The notes: a model not told the origin generated them from the sequence alone. A stretch of 64,000 bases of DNA from Brachionus manjavacas (GCA_019054805.1 JAHQIY010000012.1:2170001-2234000); one strand, 5' to 3'; shown: positions 9,701-20,165, numbered from the stretch's first letter. Numbers and translations: made by a program.

Positions 9701-12049
9701 AGTAATTTACGAGAAGAAATAAAAAATTCTATAGAATTCCGTTAGCATAAGTAAATTTACAAATTTACTTAGTAAATTTTGAGAATCCAATATTTTTATA
9801 TTTTTTTACAATTTTACGCATTGACACGTAATTCTATAAATTTACTTAATCTCAAAATTTACTATTACATATATATCAATTTAATGAGGAGATAAACCTG
9901 AATCATTCTATAAAAAGATAATTTTTTTAAGACCATTTTTTAGGACTTAAACCGAAAATTTACCAAAAAATATAACATAATAAATTTATCAAGAATTTTT
10001 TTATCTATATAGAGTATTAAATAATTTATTAAAAGTTAATTATGATTAAATGTTAATTTTAACAATTTACACAAAGTTTAGGAAAAAATATTAAAAAAAA
10101 GATTTTATTTTTTCCAGTCAATTATTTTATATCTCTTAATAAGATAAACCTAAGTGTTAATAATATTTAATTGACGATTACTTGTCATATATTTTTTTTT
10201 CAATCTTTTTTCGAAAATGAAATTTTATTTCAGAAAATTACGAAAAAAAATTTTTTTAACTCAATTTATATCAAGTATTAACTTATTAATTAGAAAAAAA
10301 TTCTGTTAAATAAAAAGAGCGCAAGGAATTAGTCCTAGTAGTAGTAGTAGTAGTATAATACTGCGACCCTATCAGGTTAAGCTTCTATGGCAGTAAATAA
10401 GACTGTTTTTAGCCATTTTTCCAAGTTAATTTTGAAGTTATTAATTGATTCGGAATTTAAAAAAAGTTGGATTTAGTCCCCTCTCATCCGTCTTATTTTG
10501 AAATTAGTAAAGTGAAACATTCCCAATCTTTTCGAGTAGTCATATTTTCGAATTGAAGAGATTATTCTTGTTGCTCTTCTTTGGACCTTCTTGATTTCAG
10601 ATTTCAGCATTCTCAGTGTAATAATGTTTAACTTTGATACATTGTCAACGACTGGTACAAATTTTTACTTGGTCAGTCCACTTCAATAATTAAATAAAAT
10701 ATCTTAATTAATTATAAATTTTAAATAATAATTTTAATTTTAAATAATATCTCTATAATCTACAACATACCCGAATAAACCAGATCGGTTCAAATAAAAT
10801 TTAATTAAATAAAAAATTAATTTTTTCAATTTTTTTTATTTCTAAAATCAAAAATTAAACAAAAATAAAATTTAATTTTAATAAAAATTTTACTAATTAA
10901 GATGAGAACAGATTTAATGAAATTCGAATGGCTTTGTCGGTGGCCAAAAAATTGCTTGGCACTGGAAAATTGGAGAAAGCGGCCAAAATTTACAGACGTG
11001 TATTGGAGCTGGATCCGAGCAATGTAGACGCCTTGTTTTCCTACGGCGAGTATCTAGAAAAACACAAAAAAGATGTGATTAGAGCCGAGCACTTCTACTC
11101 CAGAGTAATTAGCATAGAGCCGAACAACAACCAGGCAAACTTGAACCTAAAAAGAGCACTGCCTTTGGTAACAATAAAAGACAGACAAATGCTGGACAAT
11201 TTGGATAACTTGCTAAAAAATTTCTATGAAATCCCGCCATGGAGCAGCGCCCTGAAAAGGGCCAAGCGCGAGGCCTATTTCATGCACATCTACCACTCGA
11301 ACGCAATCGAAGGCAATACTCTCAATCTGCAGCAGACCAGGCACATTGTCGAAAACCGGATGGCTGTGGGCGGCAAAAGTCTCCACGAGCAAAATGAAGT
11401 GTTGGGCTTGGACGCGGCCATGCGCTTTCTCAATGAGACTCTTTTGTACCGACCTCTGGGTCACTTTAAGATCGAGGACATTTTGGACATACACAGAAGG
11501 GTCTTGGGCTTCTGTGATCCCATAGAGTCCGGCAAATTCCGCAAGCATCAGGTCTTTGTCGGACACTTTACGCCCCCCGGTCCCGACCATGTTGATCACT
11601 TGATGGACGAGTTTATCCAATGGCTGAACTCAAAAGAGCTGCTTAGCGAGGCCCATCCGGTACAAATTGCCGCCATGGCCCACTACAAATTTGTCTACAT
11701 ACACCCGTTTTATGATGGTAATGGGCGCACTGGTAGACTCATAATGAACTTGCTGCTGATGAAGTTCGGCTATCCGCCGATTATAATCAAAAAAGAAGAC
11801 AGACTGGAGTATTATGAAAATTTGGAAATGGCCAACCAAGGCGACATAAAGCCATTTATTCGCTTTGTGGCCAAGTGTACGCACAAAACCCTGTTGGAAT
11901 ACATTCGTTTGTGTAATAACTCTTTTAGTTTAAGTGTGGATGACCGAGAAAAGATGTTTCGCCATGATATTATACTAAATGATATTCTTTATGGTGATGA
12001 GAACACTGGTGAGGTGAACTATGCTCCTTTGGATGACAAAAATTTATAA
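6752..12049 (+). CDS. FICD: Protein adenylyltransferase FICD (HYPE), two exons
   Basis: FICD is a type II ER membrane enzyme that AMPylates and de-AMPylates the chaperone BiP. Exon 1 is 6752-7142 and ends at a GTGAGT donor. Exon 2 is 10902-12049 after TACTAATTAAG. The phase-1 join gives ...QQNKDIDENRFNEIRMALS and a 512-aa protein (human 458). One membrane segment lies at ~29-50 (LLFNLFTIFIISILTNSIYY). TPR units follow in exon 2 (KLLGTGKLEKAAKIYRRVLELDP and the next repeat). The autoinhibitory motif is SNAIEGN, fitting (S/T)xxxE(G/N). The Fic active site HPFYDGNGRTGR lies at ~11701-11736 with the catalytic His. All key residues are present. An upstream ATG at 6741 opens a four-codon uORF whose stop overlaps the start codon (ATGA). 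A possible TATA-like ATATAAG lies near 6648. The 3.76-kb intron contains an integrase-type transposon and a LINE fragment. Confidence 0.95.
7560..9870 (-). mobile_element. KRBA2/Ginger-like integrase-bearing element, decayed
   Basis: Minus-strand coding debris reads in order: a Lys-rich N-terminal region (about 9360-9630); an H2-type zinc-binding stretch (HEQVGHKSRDVMLPVCKKNH, about 9150-9260); a DDE integrase core (DLIDMQTLPDGEFKWIMVYQ, SDNGREFRNQ, HPQSQGSVERAN, about 8656-9033); and a C-terminal Cys-rich CXC-like tail (CNCTSACSTNRCSCRKSNLL, about 7835-7910). This order and wording fit the KRAB-A-domain-2-like (KRBA2) integrase family. Both flanks carry inverted, internally repeated words (TATAGAATTACG, GTAAATTTTGAG, AATTTACGAGA) that look like long subterminal repeats. 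It is broken in several places and old. It lies antisense inside the FICD intron. Confidence 0.75.
10330..10680 (-). mobile_element. LINE 3' fragment, (CTA/TAG)n-tailed family
   Basis: Starts with a TAGTAGTAG run, the 3' tail on the minus strand. Minus-strand translation gives RT C-terminal wording: EIKKVQRRATRIISSIRKYD, KRLGMF and YFLNSESINNFKINLEKWL. It is 5'-truncated and frame-broken. Related tails occur at 19917 and at 33948/34502. It lies within the FICD intron. Confidence 0.75.
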
Positions 12050-12305
12050 ATAGATTTAAATTTTGTTTTAAATTTTTTTATTTAAAATTTAAAGAGGTCA
12101 ATTTTGTTTATTTTTTGTGTGTGTGAGTGTGTGTGGCCAAAATGATTGAGAGCCTTATAAAAGTAATTTTTGTTTTTTTATTTTTATTAAAAGTTAATAT
12201 CCAAAAGTTGCAAGAATTAAAACTTTGTTTAAAATTCAAATTTTTTTTCATCCACTGTTTGAGACAAAAAGCTAGATAAAAAAAACATTCGATTTCACTT
12301 TGAAG

Positions 12306-12361
12306 AATTATTATTATTATTATTATCATTATTATTATTATTATCATTATTATTATTATTA

Positions 12362-12410
<49 letters not shown>

Positions 12411-12411
12411 T
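12306..12411. repeat. ATT/ATC microsatellite
   Basis: About 106 bp of ATT repeats with periodic ATC variants, forming the 3' tail of the LINE on the minus strand. Confidence 0.95.
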
Positions 12412-13130
12412 GAGCATAGGTCACCAGATGGGCCATTATCGATAAGCTGTAAAATAAAGCGTGTCGTCAAAAAATAAAAAAATAAAAAAACAGAAGAGTT
12501 TTAAATTCTAAAAATAAAAAGAAGAGGACAAACATTAAATATAATAAATGTAATATTGAGTTTTTTCGGCAGTTTTAGTTAGACCCTGACCTGTCGATCA
12601 AATCTTGTGAACTCAAAGAGCATTTTTGGGATCTCCTCTCTATTCATGTGGCTAAATATCTCTCTAATTTTCAGAACTATATGATCTTCTTTTGAGACCC
12701 TCAGGTCAGTCTTTACTATGTATTTGTATACGTTACAAACTTCACTCCGTTCCAAAGAGCTGTCATCTCCTACAAAGCTTTTTAATTCGTCTATTTCAGA
12801 AATAAAACTTTGATTGACTTCAATTGTTTCGAAGATTCTTAATATTTCCCTGGTGTAGGTATTTCGGATGAGTCTCTGATAGAAATCGCATTTTAAAATG
12901 TTGAGTCGAATAATGGTTGGTTCTAAGTTAAGCGCCAGAAGCAACTCAGTTGTCCTGCATCTTTTTGGTATTCCAAGTGTGCTTTTAATGACGTTACGCT
13001 CTATTCGTTTAATTTTGAGTTTTTCCGTTGAACCCAGACTGTGATTCTCTAGTCCATAAAATAAGATTGGGCGTAAGTACGTCTTATATAATTGCCCTTT
13101 CATGTTTGGATGTGCAATGTCGTTGAAGAA
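12306..13130 (-). mobile_element. 5'-truncated LINE with intact RT C-terminal ORF
   Basis: The open frame 12579-13103 encodes 174 aa of RT C-terminal sequence (LYKTYLRPILFYGLENHSLG, KIKRIERNVIKSTLGIPKRC, TTELLLALNLEPTIIRL). It is followed by a 3' UTR of about 160 bp and an (AAT)n tail. There is no catalytic RT core, so this is a 5'-truncated copy. The undamaged frame and long tail suggest a fairly recent insertion, just downstream of the FICD stop. Confidence 0.8.
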
Positions 13131-13500
13131 TTATTTGCTTAATAAAAAGGAATTAAAAGAGGTGACAAAATAGAATTCACTTTTGAAAAATATTTTAACA
13201 TTTGAATTTAATTAAGTGAAGTTTTAAATAAAATAATTAATTAAAGTTAAATTCAAATGTATTAAATATTTGATTATTTTTGATTATTATTAACTTTTAT
13301 TAACTTTTAATTTTGATTTATTATTACATATCCATAAGTAACAAAGAGATGCTTAAAAGAGAGAGTTAACATACTCGCTTAAGACTTGCTTGCTAAGCTT
13401 ATAGAACTTTGTTCCCTCTTTCTATTTTAATTTTACCTAACCACGTCTAGAACGGCCGTTTTCCAAACATTTACTAATTTAGATCAAATAAAGAAGAAAC
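13131..13500. other. AT-rich spacer
   Basis: No gene or recognisable repeat apart from short direct and inverted AT words (for example AATTAAGTGAAG/AATTAATTAAAG). Confidence 0.4.
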
Positions 13501-13646
13501 CAAGAAAAGACTTTATTTTTTATTTATTCCAAACTTAATAGCTTAGAGATCGGAAGCATAAATACAGAATTGTCAACTTGTAGCAAAGACATTTCCAAAA
13601 TCTAGATTGCTTCTGGACAAATAGTGAACTTAGTTCTAAAATATTG
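13500..13646 (-). mobile_element. LINE RT fragment, left part, split by Tc1
   Basis: With 15609-15785 this is one minus-strand LINE copy interrupted at a TA by the Tc1 element. The right part reads VPKAWKTANITMIQK and NYRPII (RT N-terminal motifs). This part continues with wording comparable to LEQNSFLIQEQSGF of the 49-kb LINE, though degraded by stops and frameshifts. Confidence 0.6.
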
Positions 13647-13989
13647 TACAGTATGTTGCAAAAGTTAAGAAATTGGTTATTTTATTTATCTTAAATTGTT
13701 TATTTGTTGTATTTTACGAAAAATTGAGTGCAAAGAAAAAAAATAAAAGCACTAATTTGTAGAATTTTTTTTCTCTACAATTTGATATATGACACTCGGA
13801 ATAATTAACTTTTAGATATTTATAAAGAAAAAACTTCCTCTAAAAAATAAAAAATAAAAGTTGGTGCAAAAGTTTAGAAATTCGGGTAATCCTAAAGTTT
13901 TAGCAACCATTGCTACCTTTTTTCACACCTTTATGATTAATTCTTAAATAGCTTCTAATTTTGATTAAATTGTGCTCTGAAACTGCTTA

Positions 13990-14262
13990 ATATAAATACT
14001 CTCCAACTACTTGCTACCTTACGTTTTCTTCTTTTTTTCCTGAAACTTGAACGATTTTAACATGTGCCACATGTAACAATATTTTCCAATTTATATCTTT
14101 TCAACTTTCATTTTTTTAGCTTATTTACTCTATTTTGATTCTTTTTTTTTATCTAATTTTATTAACTTTAATTTTATTTTTATTTTATTTTTTTATTTTA
14201 TTTTTAACTTATTCTGAAGGAGCTCTTGCTCGGTACAGAAAACAAATAAATAAATAAATAAA
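13990..14262 (+). mobile_element. LINE 3' end, (AAAT)n-tailed family, inside the Tc1 element
   Basis: Matches the 3' end of the LINE at 57.4-57.9 kb: shared CCTGAAAC-TGAAC, CACATGTAACAAT, TTTCATTTTTTTAGCTT and the terminal TCTGAAGGAGCT...CTCGGTACAGAAAACAAAT, followed by (AAAT)n. Only the 3' UTR remains. Confidence 0.85.
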
Positions 14263-14325
14263 TAATAGGTCCTTTCAAAATAACTTAACCAAAAAATCTT
14301 AATTTTGCCAAAAAATTACCAAAAA

Positions 14326-15369
14326 ATGGGTAAAAAAAACGTCTCTAGCCCACTAAAATGGCAGATCGTGGGTCTGCTAAAAAGTGGAGATAAAAAGCAA
14401 AATGAGATAGCCAACATGTTAGGTGTATCTCCAAAATGTGTCTCTTCAACTAAAAAACGATATGAAGAGACTGGTACTGTGTCTGATCGAAGCCGTTCTG
14501 GTAGACCTCGGAAGTTGACTTTTAGGGATGAAAATTACATTTTTAGAGAGATAAGAAAAGATCCTACATCAAGCTATCAAAAACTCGCCACTGATTTTAA
14601 TTCTAAGACTCAAGGGGTTAGGATAAGTAAGTCTACTGTAATGAGATTTCTCAAAAAAAAAAGTTTAGAGTCCCAAACAGCGGTCAGAAAACCCCTTTTA
14701 ACCATAAAAGATATACAAAAAAGACATAAGTGATGTAAACAGAGACTTAATTGGACGGTTAATAATTGGTCCAGAGTTATTTTCAGTGACGAGTCCAATT
14801 CTGAGGTCTTCAATCGTAAGTCAAGAGTAATCGTAAAAAGGTTTAAAAATGAAAAGTTTCATCCGAAGTTCTGTATACCAAGGTTACAAAAAGGTGGAGG
14901 GTCAGCTGGTATCTGGGGATGCATTTCCTACAAAGGCACTGGTATAAGCAACATTTATACAGGACGAATTAATCAATTTGTCTACAAAGACACCTTGGAA
15001 AACAACCTTTTACCATCTGTTGAACTGCTATTTGAGCCAGACGACCCTTGGATTTTTCAGCAAGATGGCGCTTCGGCACATACTGCCCACTCAGTAAGGG
15101 ACTGGTTGAAAGAACAGAACATTGAGGTTTTGCCATGGGCACTGCCATGGTGTGCCCGTTCACCAGATCTTAACCCAATCGAGAACTTATGGTCATACTT
15201 GGATGCCAAAATGGTAAACACAAAGGTAACCTCTATCGAGCATTTAAAAGAGGTTTTACACAAAGAGTAGTTAAAGATTCCGACTGGGTACGTACAAAAG
15301 TTGATTGAATCTATGCCAAAAAGAGTTTTGGCTTGTTATAAGGCCAAAGGCGGTCATTTTAAATATTAA
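14326..15369 (+). pseudogene. Tc1-family transposase, two in-frame stops
   Basis: Cuts and pastes its own transposon at TA sites. From the ATG at 14326 the frame shows a paired helix-turn-helix region (KQNEIANMLGVSPKCVSSTK, GRPRKLT) and the DDE domain: first Asp in IFSDES, second Asp in FQQDGASAHTA, Glu in SPDLNPIENLW. The second Asp and the Glu are separated by 38 residues rather than the 34 usual in Tc1, because a 12-base near-duplication repeats LPW as VLPWALPWC. Stops at 14731-14733 and near 15268 replace residues that are Trp in relatives. No frameshift is seen. It ends with GGHFKY, a usual Tc1 C-terminus. Confidence 0.9.
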
Positions 15370-15608
15370 ATTGTAAAAATTTCTAAACTTTTGAACCCTT
15401 TTTTTTTTTTTTTAATTTATTGTGTCCATTTTTTTTTTGTGATTTTTTTTTCACTTAATTTTTTTTTTTGATATTATGATCTTGGATTGATGACAAATAA
15501 AAATTTGAAAAAAACGCCGCTTTTTTTTATTTTCCCGCCTATTATATACGCAAAAACAATTATTTTGTTAACGAAAAAAAAATTTCTAAACTTTTGCAAC
15601 ATACTGTA

Positions 15609-15785
15609 TAATCATGAGCAAATTATACGCTCAAGTAACTTGCCTAGGCAGTTATATAATTGGTCTGTAATTGGAAGAGCCTTGTGAAGTAGAGGCCTAT
15701 TTTTGAATCATAGTAATGTTTGCAGTTTTCCATGCTTTCGGAACTTTGTCATCTAGGCCTGCGGCTTTTCATTTACGTGAGCTTG
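15609..15785 (-). mobile_element. LINE RT fragment, right part, split by Tc1
   Basis: Minus-strand wording VPKAWKTANITMIQK, NYRPII and LGKLLE-like sequence matches the LINE copy at 49.1-49.3 kb. It is the continuation of 13500-13646. Confidence 0.7.
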
Positions 15786-16165
15786 TGCAAGCCAAGTTTA
15801 AAAAACATGTAAAAGAGGATATTCTCCTTTTTTACCTGTTATTTCGTACCATAATCTACTGGGCCAAGGCTCACACAAAGATAAGGCTCACTTCTGACTC
15901 AAGTGCAGTAAACAAGGTAATTTTGTGGACATGCTTTCTGGATAAGACTATAGAAGACTTGATCTATATGGTCAAGGGGAGAAGTTATTTTTCATAACTG
16001 GACATCATGTAGGCTTTCCATCAGCTCGTGCTTGCCGAAGAATCGGGCAATTTGACCACAATAACAACTCCCATGGGTCTATTTTGTTACAAGCGTTTAG
16101 ACATGGATGCTTTGTCAGCAGCAGAGATTTTCTCAGAAGTGATTAGGAAAATTCCAGAGAATTGT
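15786..16165 (+). mobile_element. Ty3/Gypsy reverse transcriptase fossil
   Basis: Plus-strand sequence carries the N-terminal half of a Gypsy-type RT: words such as KIRLTSDSSAVNKVIL, TIEDLIYMVKG, AFHQLVLAEESGNL and TTPMGLFCYKRL. No LTRs, integrase or gag are recognisable nearby. It is a broken, old fragment with several breaks, distinct from the young element at 50-57 kb. Confidence 0.8.
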
Positions 16166-16657
16166 AATAACTTATTTTTTTGATTTTTTACCATTTTCAC
16201 CCTTTTCTACAAAAATTTACCGAAATTTACATTAAAAAATTCAATCAAATCTTATTTTTTTTACTTTTTCAAAAATTCGAAAGCAAAATTTTTTTCCATG
16301 TAGATTCCTTTTTTCTGAGAGATTTTGGAATTTTTTTTTTCAGTGAATTTTACAATAATTATGGATGATTTACGATAATTATCGTTAATTTACGATAAAT
16401 ACAGATTTATAGTTAAATAATTTAAATAAAATCATGAATTTACCATTATTTATGTATAATTTGGTGAAATCAAGGTACCGTAGCATCACTGTATGTAAGA
16501 CTTCTAATTTTTGACAAAATAATCCGGACAAAAATATCCTTGTAGAGCGAAATTTTTAAGAGGGGGATTCAGGGACCAGAGAATAAAAATCCGAATACCG
16601 AATTTTCCGGATAAAAGAGTTCCGTTTTAAAGTGAGTTGAATGTACCATCAATATTT
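16166..16657. other. AT-rich intergenic DNA
   Basis: Contains short palindromic words (TTTACGATAATTATCGTTAATTTACG near 16369) that resemble MITE debris. No gene seen. Confidence 0.4.
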
Positions 16658-18385
16658 TTAAAATTTATTAAAAACAAAACATATTCCTATAAGCATAAAA
16701 ACTAATAAAAAGCTGCCATTAATATTTCTTGAGTAATTTTCTGAATTTTTGTCACAATTAGGAAGCAAATCGTCAGAAAAATGATTTAAAAAACTGATTG
16801 TCACACCATTTGTCCATCCAAAGCCTTCCTGAACAACATACTCTCCACCTTGACCATATTCGCCAAGACGCTCAGCATCGTACTTCTCATAAATATGCAT
16901 CGTTTTCTTCCATCCACAATAGACTGTGTTAACAAACCTTTGCGCTATATTCAAGCCTTGTGATACTCGATTGCTTCTAATCAAATACTCCACTGTCCAG
17001 TGGTGATACGGAGCCCACACATTCGGAAAGTCCCACTGCTGATGTGTGTTTATATTCGAAGCAGGAATTCCGGACACGTAATCAAACAAAATGCTCTTGT
17101 ATCTCTTCAGCACCACTTCATCGTCGACTGGAGGTGTCACATTGAACCAGAGAGGCGCCAAGTCAGTTATGTACAAGTGCTGAGTCTGAACCTTGTCTGT
17201 TTCATAATTGTAATCACCATAGCTTTTTGCCACCGGGTCCCAGAACACACTGTTTATTGCTCTTTGTCTTAGATCAGCTGAATTTTTGTACCTTTCCATT
17301 TTTTGTCCATTTGCCAAAATCAAGTGAAACTCTTGCATTATTCTCTCGTTTCTGTACAAAATTGAATTCAAATCAACGGGCACTATTTTGTCTATCAAAA
17401 TAGTTCTTATGTCCATGGGGTCCTGGAACCACCTTGAACTAAAATCCCAGCCAGATTCGGCTGCACTCATCACATTCGAGTAATATTTGCTAGCATTGCC
17501 AGACTCTTCACCATTTACAAAATCCTCTTTGTAGCTTTCGGGCCTAGGCCTATCCGACACTACTCGGTACTGATTTAACCTAAACTTTTCACCATTCTTA
17601 AACACATCTATGGATTTATGCTCCATCCAAAACTCATATTCCTTATCTAATAGGTCGGCATGGACCCTCAAAAATTCAATATCCTTGGTATATTTGTAAT
17701 AAACATGAACCATTTGAATAAGTAAAGGTGGTTGACTTCTATTCAAATAATAAACTCTAGCCCCATTGGGAACAAATCCGTTCAGTCTTAGAATATCTAT
17801 GAAATTTAAGATCATTCCTTTGGCTGTGTGGGTCATTCCAGTAATTAGCAGGGCCTCTATGACCCAGTAACTGTCCCAATAGTAATACTCATTGAATCTT
17901 CCTCCGGGGACAATGAATGAATTGTTGGTTAGAATGGCGCTGGATTCACAATCTGAACATATTCTGGTACGGTCAAACATTTTGAGTAAATTTTTCCATT
18001 TTAAATTTAAATCAATCGCAAAGCTGCGAAGTGTTTTGTCCTTTATTTTTTTTGTAAAGCTGGGCTCGGGCGTCCAGTCATCAGGATCCATTTCGACAAC
18101 TTCATGTCCATTTTCATAAAAGTTGTCCTCCACGAACTTTCTCAAATGGGTTCTATTTTTTGAGCCCAATTTGGAAAAACTGTCCAAAACCTGTATTTCA
18201 TTGAACCTTGATGGCATGTCGACAAAAGTTTTCGAGTCCTGGAATAGACCAGCCAGCTGTATTGTGTGCAGCAAGTCGCCAATGCAGTATATGTTCGATG
18301 TGCACAGACCGATGGACCTTGAATGGCCTACACCAAGTGCTGACTGAAAGCAAAGCCCAAACAAAATTATCAAAATTTTTCTCAT
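16658..18385 (-). CDS. Membrane-anchored trehalase, GH37 (paralogue B)
   Basis: Hydrolyses trehalose to glucose at the cell surface. It has 575 aa and starts with a signal peptide (MRKILIILFGLCFQSALG). GH37 signatures: PGGRFNEYYYWDSYW (~158), RPRPESYKED, ESGWDFSSRW with the catalytic Asp (~311), QQWDFPNVWAP (~449) and EGFGWTNG with the catalytic Glu (~519). Unlike paralogue A it has a C-terminal extension with a hydrophobic segment (GSFLLVFMLIGICFVFNKF), either a transmembrane anchor or a GPI-attachment signal; animal trehalases occur in both soluble and anchored forms. No intron is seen. The N-terminal ~245 and C-terminal ~80 residues differ substantially from A, while the middle is identical. 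It lies on the same strand as A, about 12 kb away, with FICD between. Confidence 0.95.
   Translation of the reverse strand: MRKILIILFGLCFQSALGVGHSRSIGLCTSNIYCIGDLLHTIQLAGLFQDSKTFVDMPSRFNEIQVLDSFSKLGSKNRTHLRKFVEDNFYENGHEVVEMDPDDWTPEPSFTKKIKDKTLRSFAIDLNLKWKNLLKMFDRTRICSDCESSAILTNNSFIVPGGRFNEYYYWDSYWVIEALLITGMTHTAKGMILNFIDILRLNGFVPNGARVYYLNRSQPPLLIQMVHVYYKYTKDIEFLRVHADLLDKEYEFWMEHKSIDVFKNGEKFRLNQYRVVSDRPRPESYKEDFVNGEESGNASKYYSNVMSAAESGWDFSSRWFQDPMDIRTILIDKIVPVDLNSILYRNERIMQEFHLILANGQKMERYKNSADLRQRAINSVFWDPVAKSYGDYNYETDKVQTQHLYITDLAPLWFNVTPPVDDEVVLKRYKSILFDYVSGIPASNINTHQQWDFPNVWAPYHHWTVEYLIRSNRVSQGLNIAQRFVNTVYCGWKKTMHIYEKYDAERLGEYGQGGEYVVQEGFGWTNGVTISFLNHFSDDLLPNCDKNSENYSRNINGSFLLVFMLIGICFVFNKF
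16902..17647 (-). repeat. Gene-conversion tract, trehalase B
   Basis: Partner of 4997-5742; one difference in 746 bp (17089). Confidence 0.9.
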
Positions 18386-19916
18386 AATTTTTTAATTAAT
18401 TCCCTTAAAATTAGATAATGTATAGTTATTAGAAGCAAATAAAAACTGAAGCTTAAGAAAAGAAAAAGCGTAATCTTATCTAAACACTTTATAACATTTT
18501 ATGCTTTTAGGTAAATATCAGCACTAATTTTATTACACTTTGCTAAAATGTGCCAGAGTTTAATAGCTCTGGATATAAATTTTATGGCATTAAAAAAAAA
18601 ATGCATCAAAATGGGCCATTACCTAAATATCTCGTGACATTTTGGTCTTCTCTAGTTTCAGAAAAGATTCTAAAATTAGAAGCCGATTTTCGATGGTTGT
18701 TTTCCATTAAATAGGTAACAAGACTAAGCAATGCTTTTAAATGCTTTTAGCCTTTGAATTTCAAAAAAAAAATTTATCTTAACTCTAAATGTTAGGCGAA
18801 GGGTGTTTGCTATCAAATGAATTAAATAAATAATTAAATTTCGGTATTATAAACGAAATTTAATGCGAAAGTATTTTAACTGCTTTCAAATTCCAAATTT
18901 TATCCGTAGTCTGGTAAATTTTACATTTTTAAAGATATTTATTCTCAAAATTTATCAGTGAAGATGCCAGTGGAAAAAAATTATTCAGTTCACCAAGCTT
19001 AATCAAAGTTTTAAAAAAAAGATATCAATGCTTAAATAAATTAAAGTAGACAAGGTCTATGTAGCTATTTAAACTAAAGCTCTTTTTAAAATTTTGATAT
19101 CAATTGTTACTCTTTTCAAGTCTAAATTATCTTTTTGAAGTTCTATAAACAAAACTTTGCAAAAGAACATGGGCTAACAGTAAAAAAGTTCCAAACATAA
19201 GGTCGTTTTAGAATTTTTTCAAACAAAATGATCCCCCCCTGTCCCCAAAAAGTTCCTAAGTCAAAGAATTTTATTTTTTTTTTTAAAGTAGGACCACATG
19301 AATTTTTGGCCGTTCCAGGTAGTTATTGTGGCAGCCCAGTTAAAGTCAAAGTCACTAAAATGCAAGTCCAAGTCCGAAGTTTGAAAAAAATAAAAATTAA
19401 AGTCTTTGACTTGGACTTGAGATTTTTTAACAACTCTGCAAAAAACTTTTTTTCTTGCTCAAATTTACAACCCCCTCCCTCAAATTAAAATTTACTCAAC
19501 AATGGTTAAATTAAAGGATTTTTTAATAATAACTATATAAAAATATAAATTTTACTTTGTTAATTAGTAAAAAAATTGTGAATTTCATAATTAGAAAATT
19601 TGAATAAAAAACCAAAATAAAAACTAGCTATTAAATTTTTAAATTACAAGCTAACAAAAATTTAAAACTTATAGCCCAAAACTGCCCTTATCGCTTCATC
19701 TGTAATTGAAATTGGCGATTGACCATGTCTAAAAAAATCTATAATTTTTACTTAATTTTAAATTAGATATTTAATTGTCTATTTAATTTTTTCTATCATT
19801 TTTTGTATAATAATATTTATGGGTTAAAACTTAGATATAGACCACAGTTAATCAATTTATAATAATATTAATAAATTTTATGCAAAATCAACATGTTTTT
19901 TTTTAAATTTGATTTA
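18386..19916. other. AT-rich intergenic DNA upstream of trehalase B
   Basis: No supported gene. At about 19340-19415 there are repeated AAGTC/GACTT words resembling the ends of element A at 44649, suggesting a decayed relative. No clear core promoter element was recognised. Confidence 0.4.
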
Positions 19917-20165
19917 GTAGTAGAAGTAGTAATAAATGGCTGGGCAGCTTCTGCCTAGTGTTACACTTTACAGAACTGAAACTAATAAATAATTAATTAT
20001 AACCACTTGTCCAACCTTGCTTTAAAAACATTTAAGCTTCGTGATTCAACTATCATCCTTGGTAGCTGATTCCAAGTTTTGGACTCTCTATTCATAAAGA
20101 AATGATGTCTATTTGAGTTGATAGTGATCTCTCGCATTATCTTTTGATTGTGGCGCTGCATTTAA
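19917..20165 (-). mobile_element. LINE 3' fragment, (TAG)n-tailed family
   Basis: Minus strand reads REITINSNRHHFFMNRESKT, WNQLPRMIVESRSLNVFKAR and LDKWL, the conserved end of a CR1/Jockey-type RT ORF, followed by the 3' tail TAGTAGTAGAAGTAGTAA (plus strand). It is 5'-truncated. Confidence 0.85.

Larger units (their letters stand above)
7143..10901 (+). other. Large intron of FICD
   Basis: Begins GTGAGT and ends TTAAG. Apart from the two mobile elements listed separately it is AT-rich and featureless. It is about 75 times longer than the 48-50 nt introns of the EGF/ShK gene in this window, and its size is explained largely by insertions. Confidence 0.85.
13649..15606 (+). mobile_element. Tc1-like DNA transposon with TIRs and TA duplication
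   Basis: Ends are CAGTATGTTGCAAAAGTTAA (left) and the inverted TTTCTAAACTTTTGCAACATACTG (right), flanked by TA at 13647-13648 and 15607-15608. Inner inverted copies of the TTTAGAAATT word at 13866-13880 and 15376-15393 give an IR/DR-like layout. Between the left end and the transposase a LINE 3' end (about 13990-14262) has inserted, so the element is older than that insertion. The transposase frame carries two nonsense codons. Confidence 0.92.

Noticed and set aside
10331-10355. TAG-repeat blocks as a CRISPR-like or simple repeat array
   Set aside because: They are 3' tails of a LINE family, followed each time by RT C-terminal coding sequence; no spacers exist.
12108-12470. 120-aa frame rich in isoleucine
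   Set aside because: Translation of the ATT microsatellite and 3' UTR of the LINE.
14305-14325. Transposase start at 14305
   Set aside because: The first codon there is TTG; the first ATG in frame is at 14326.
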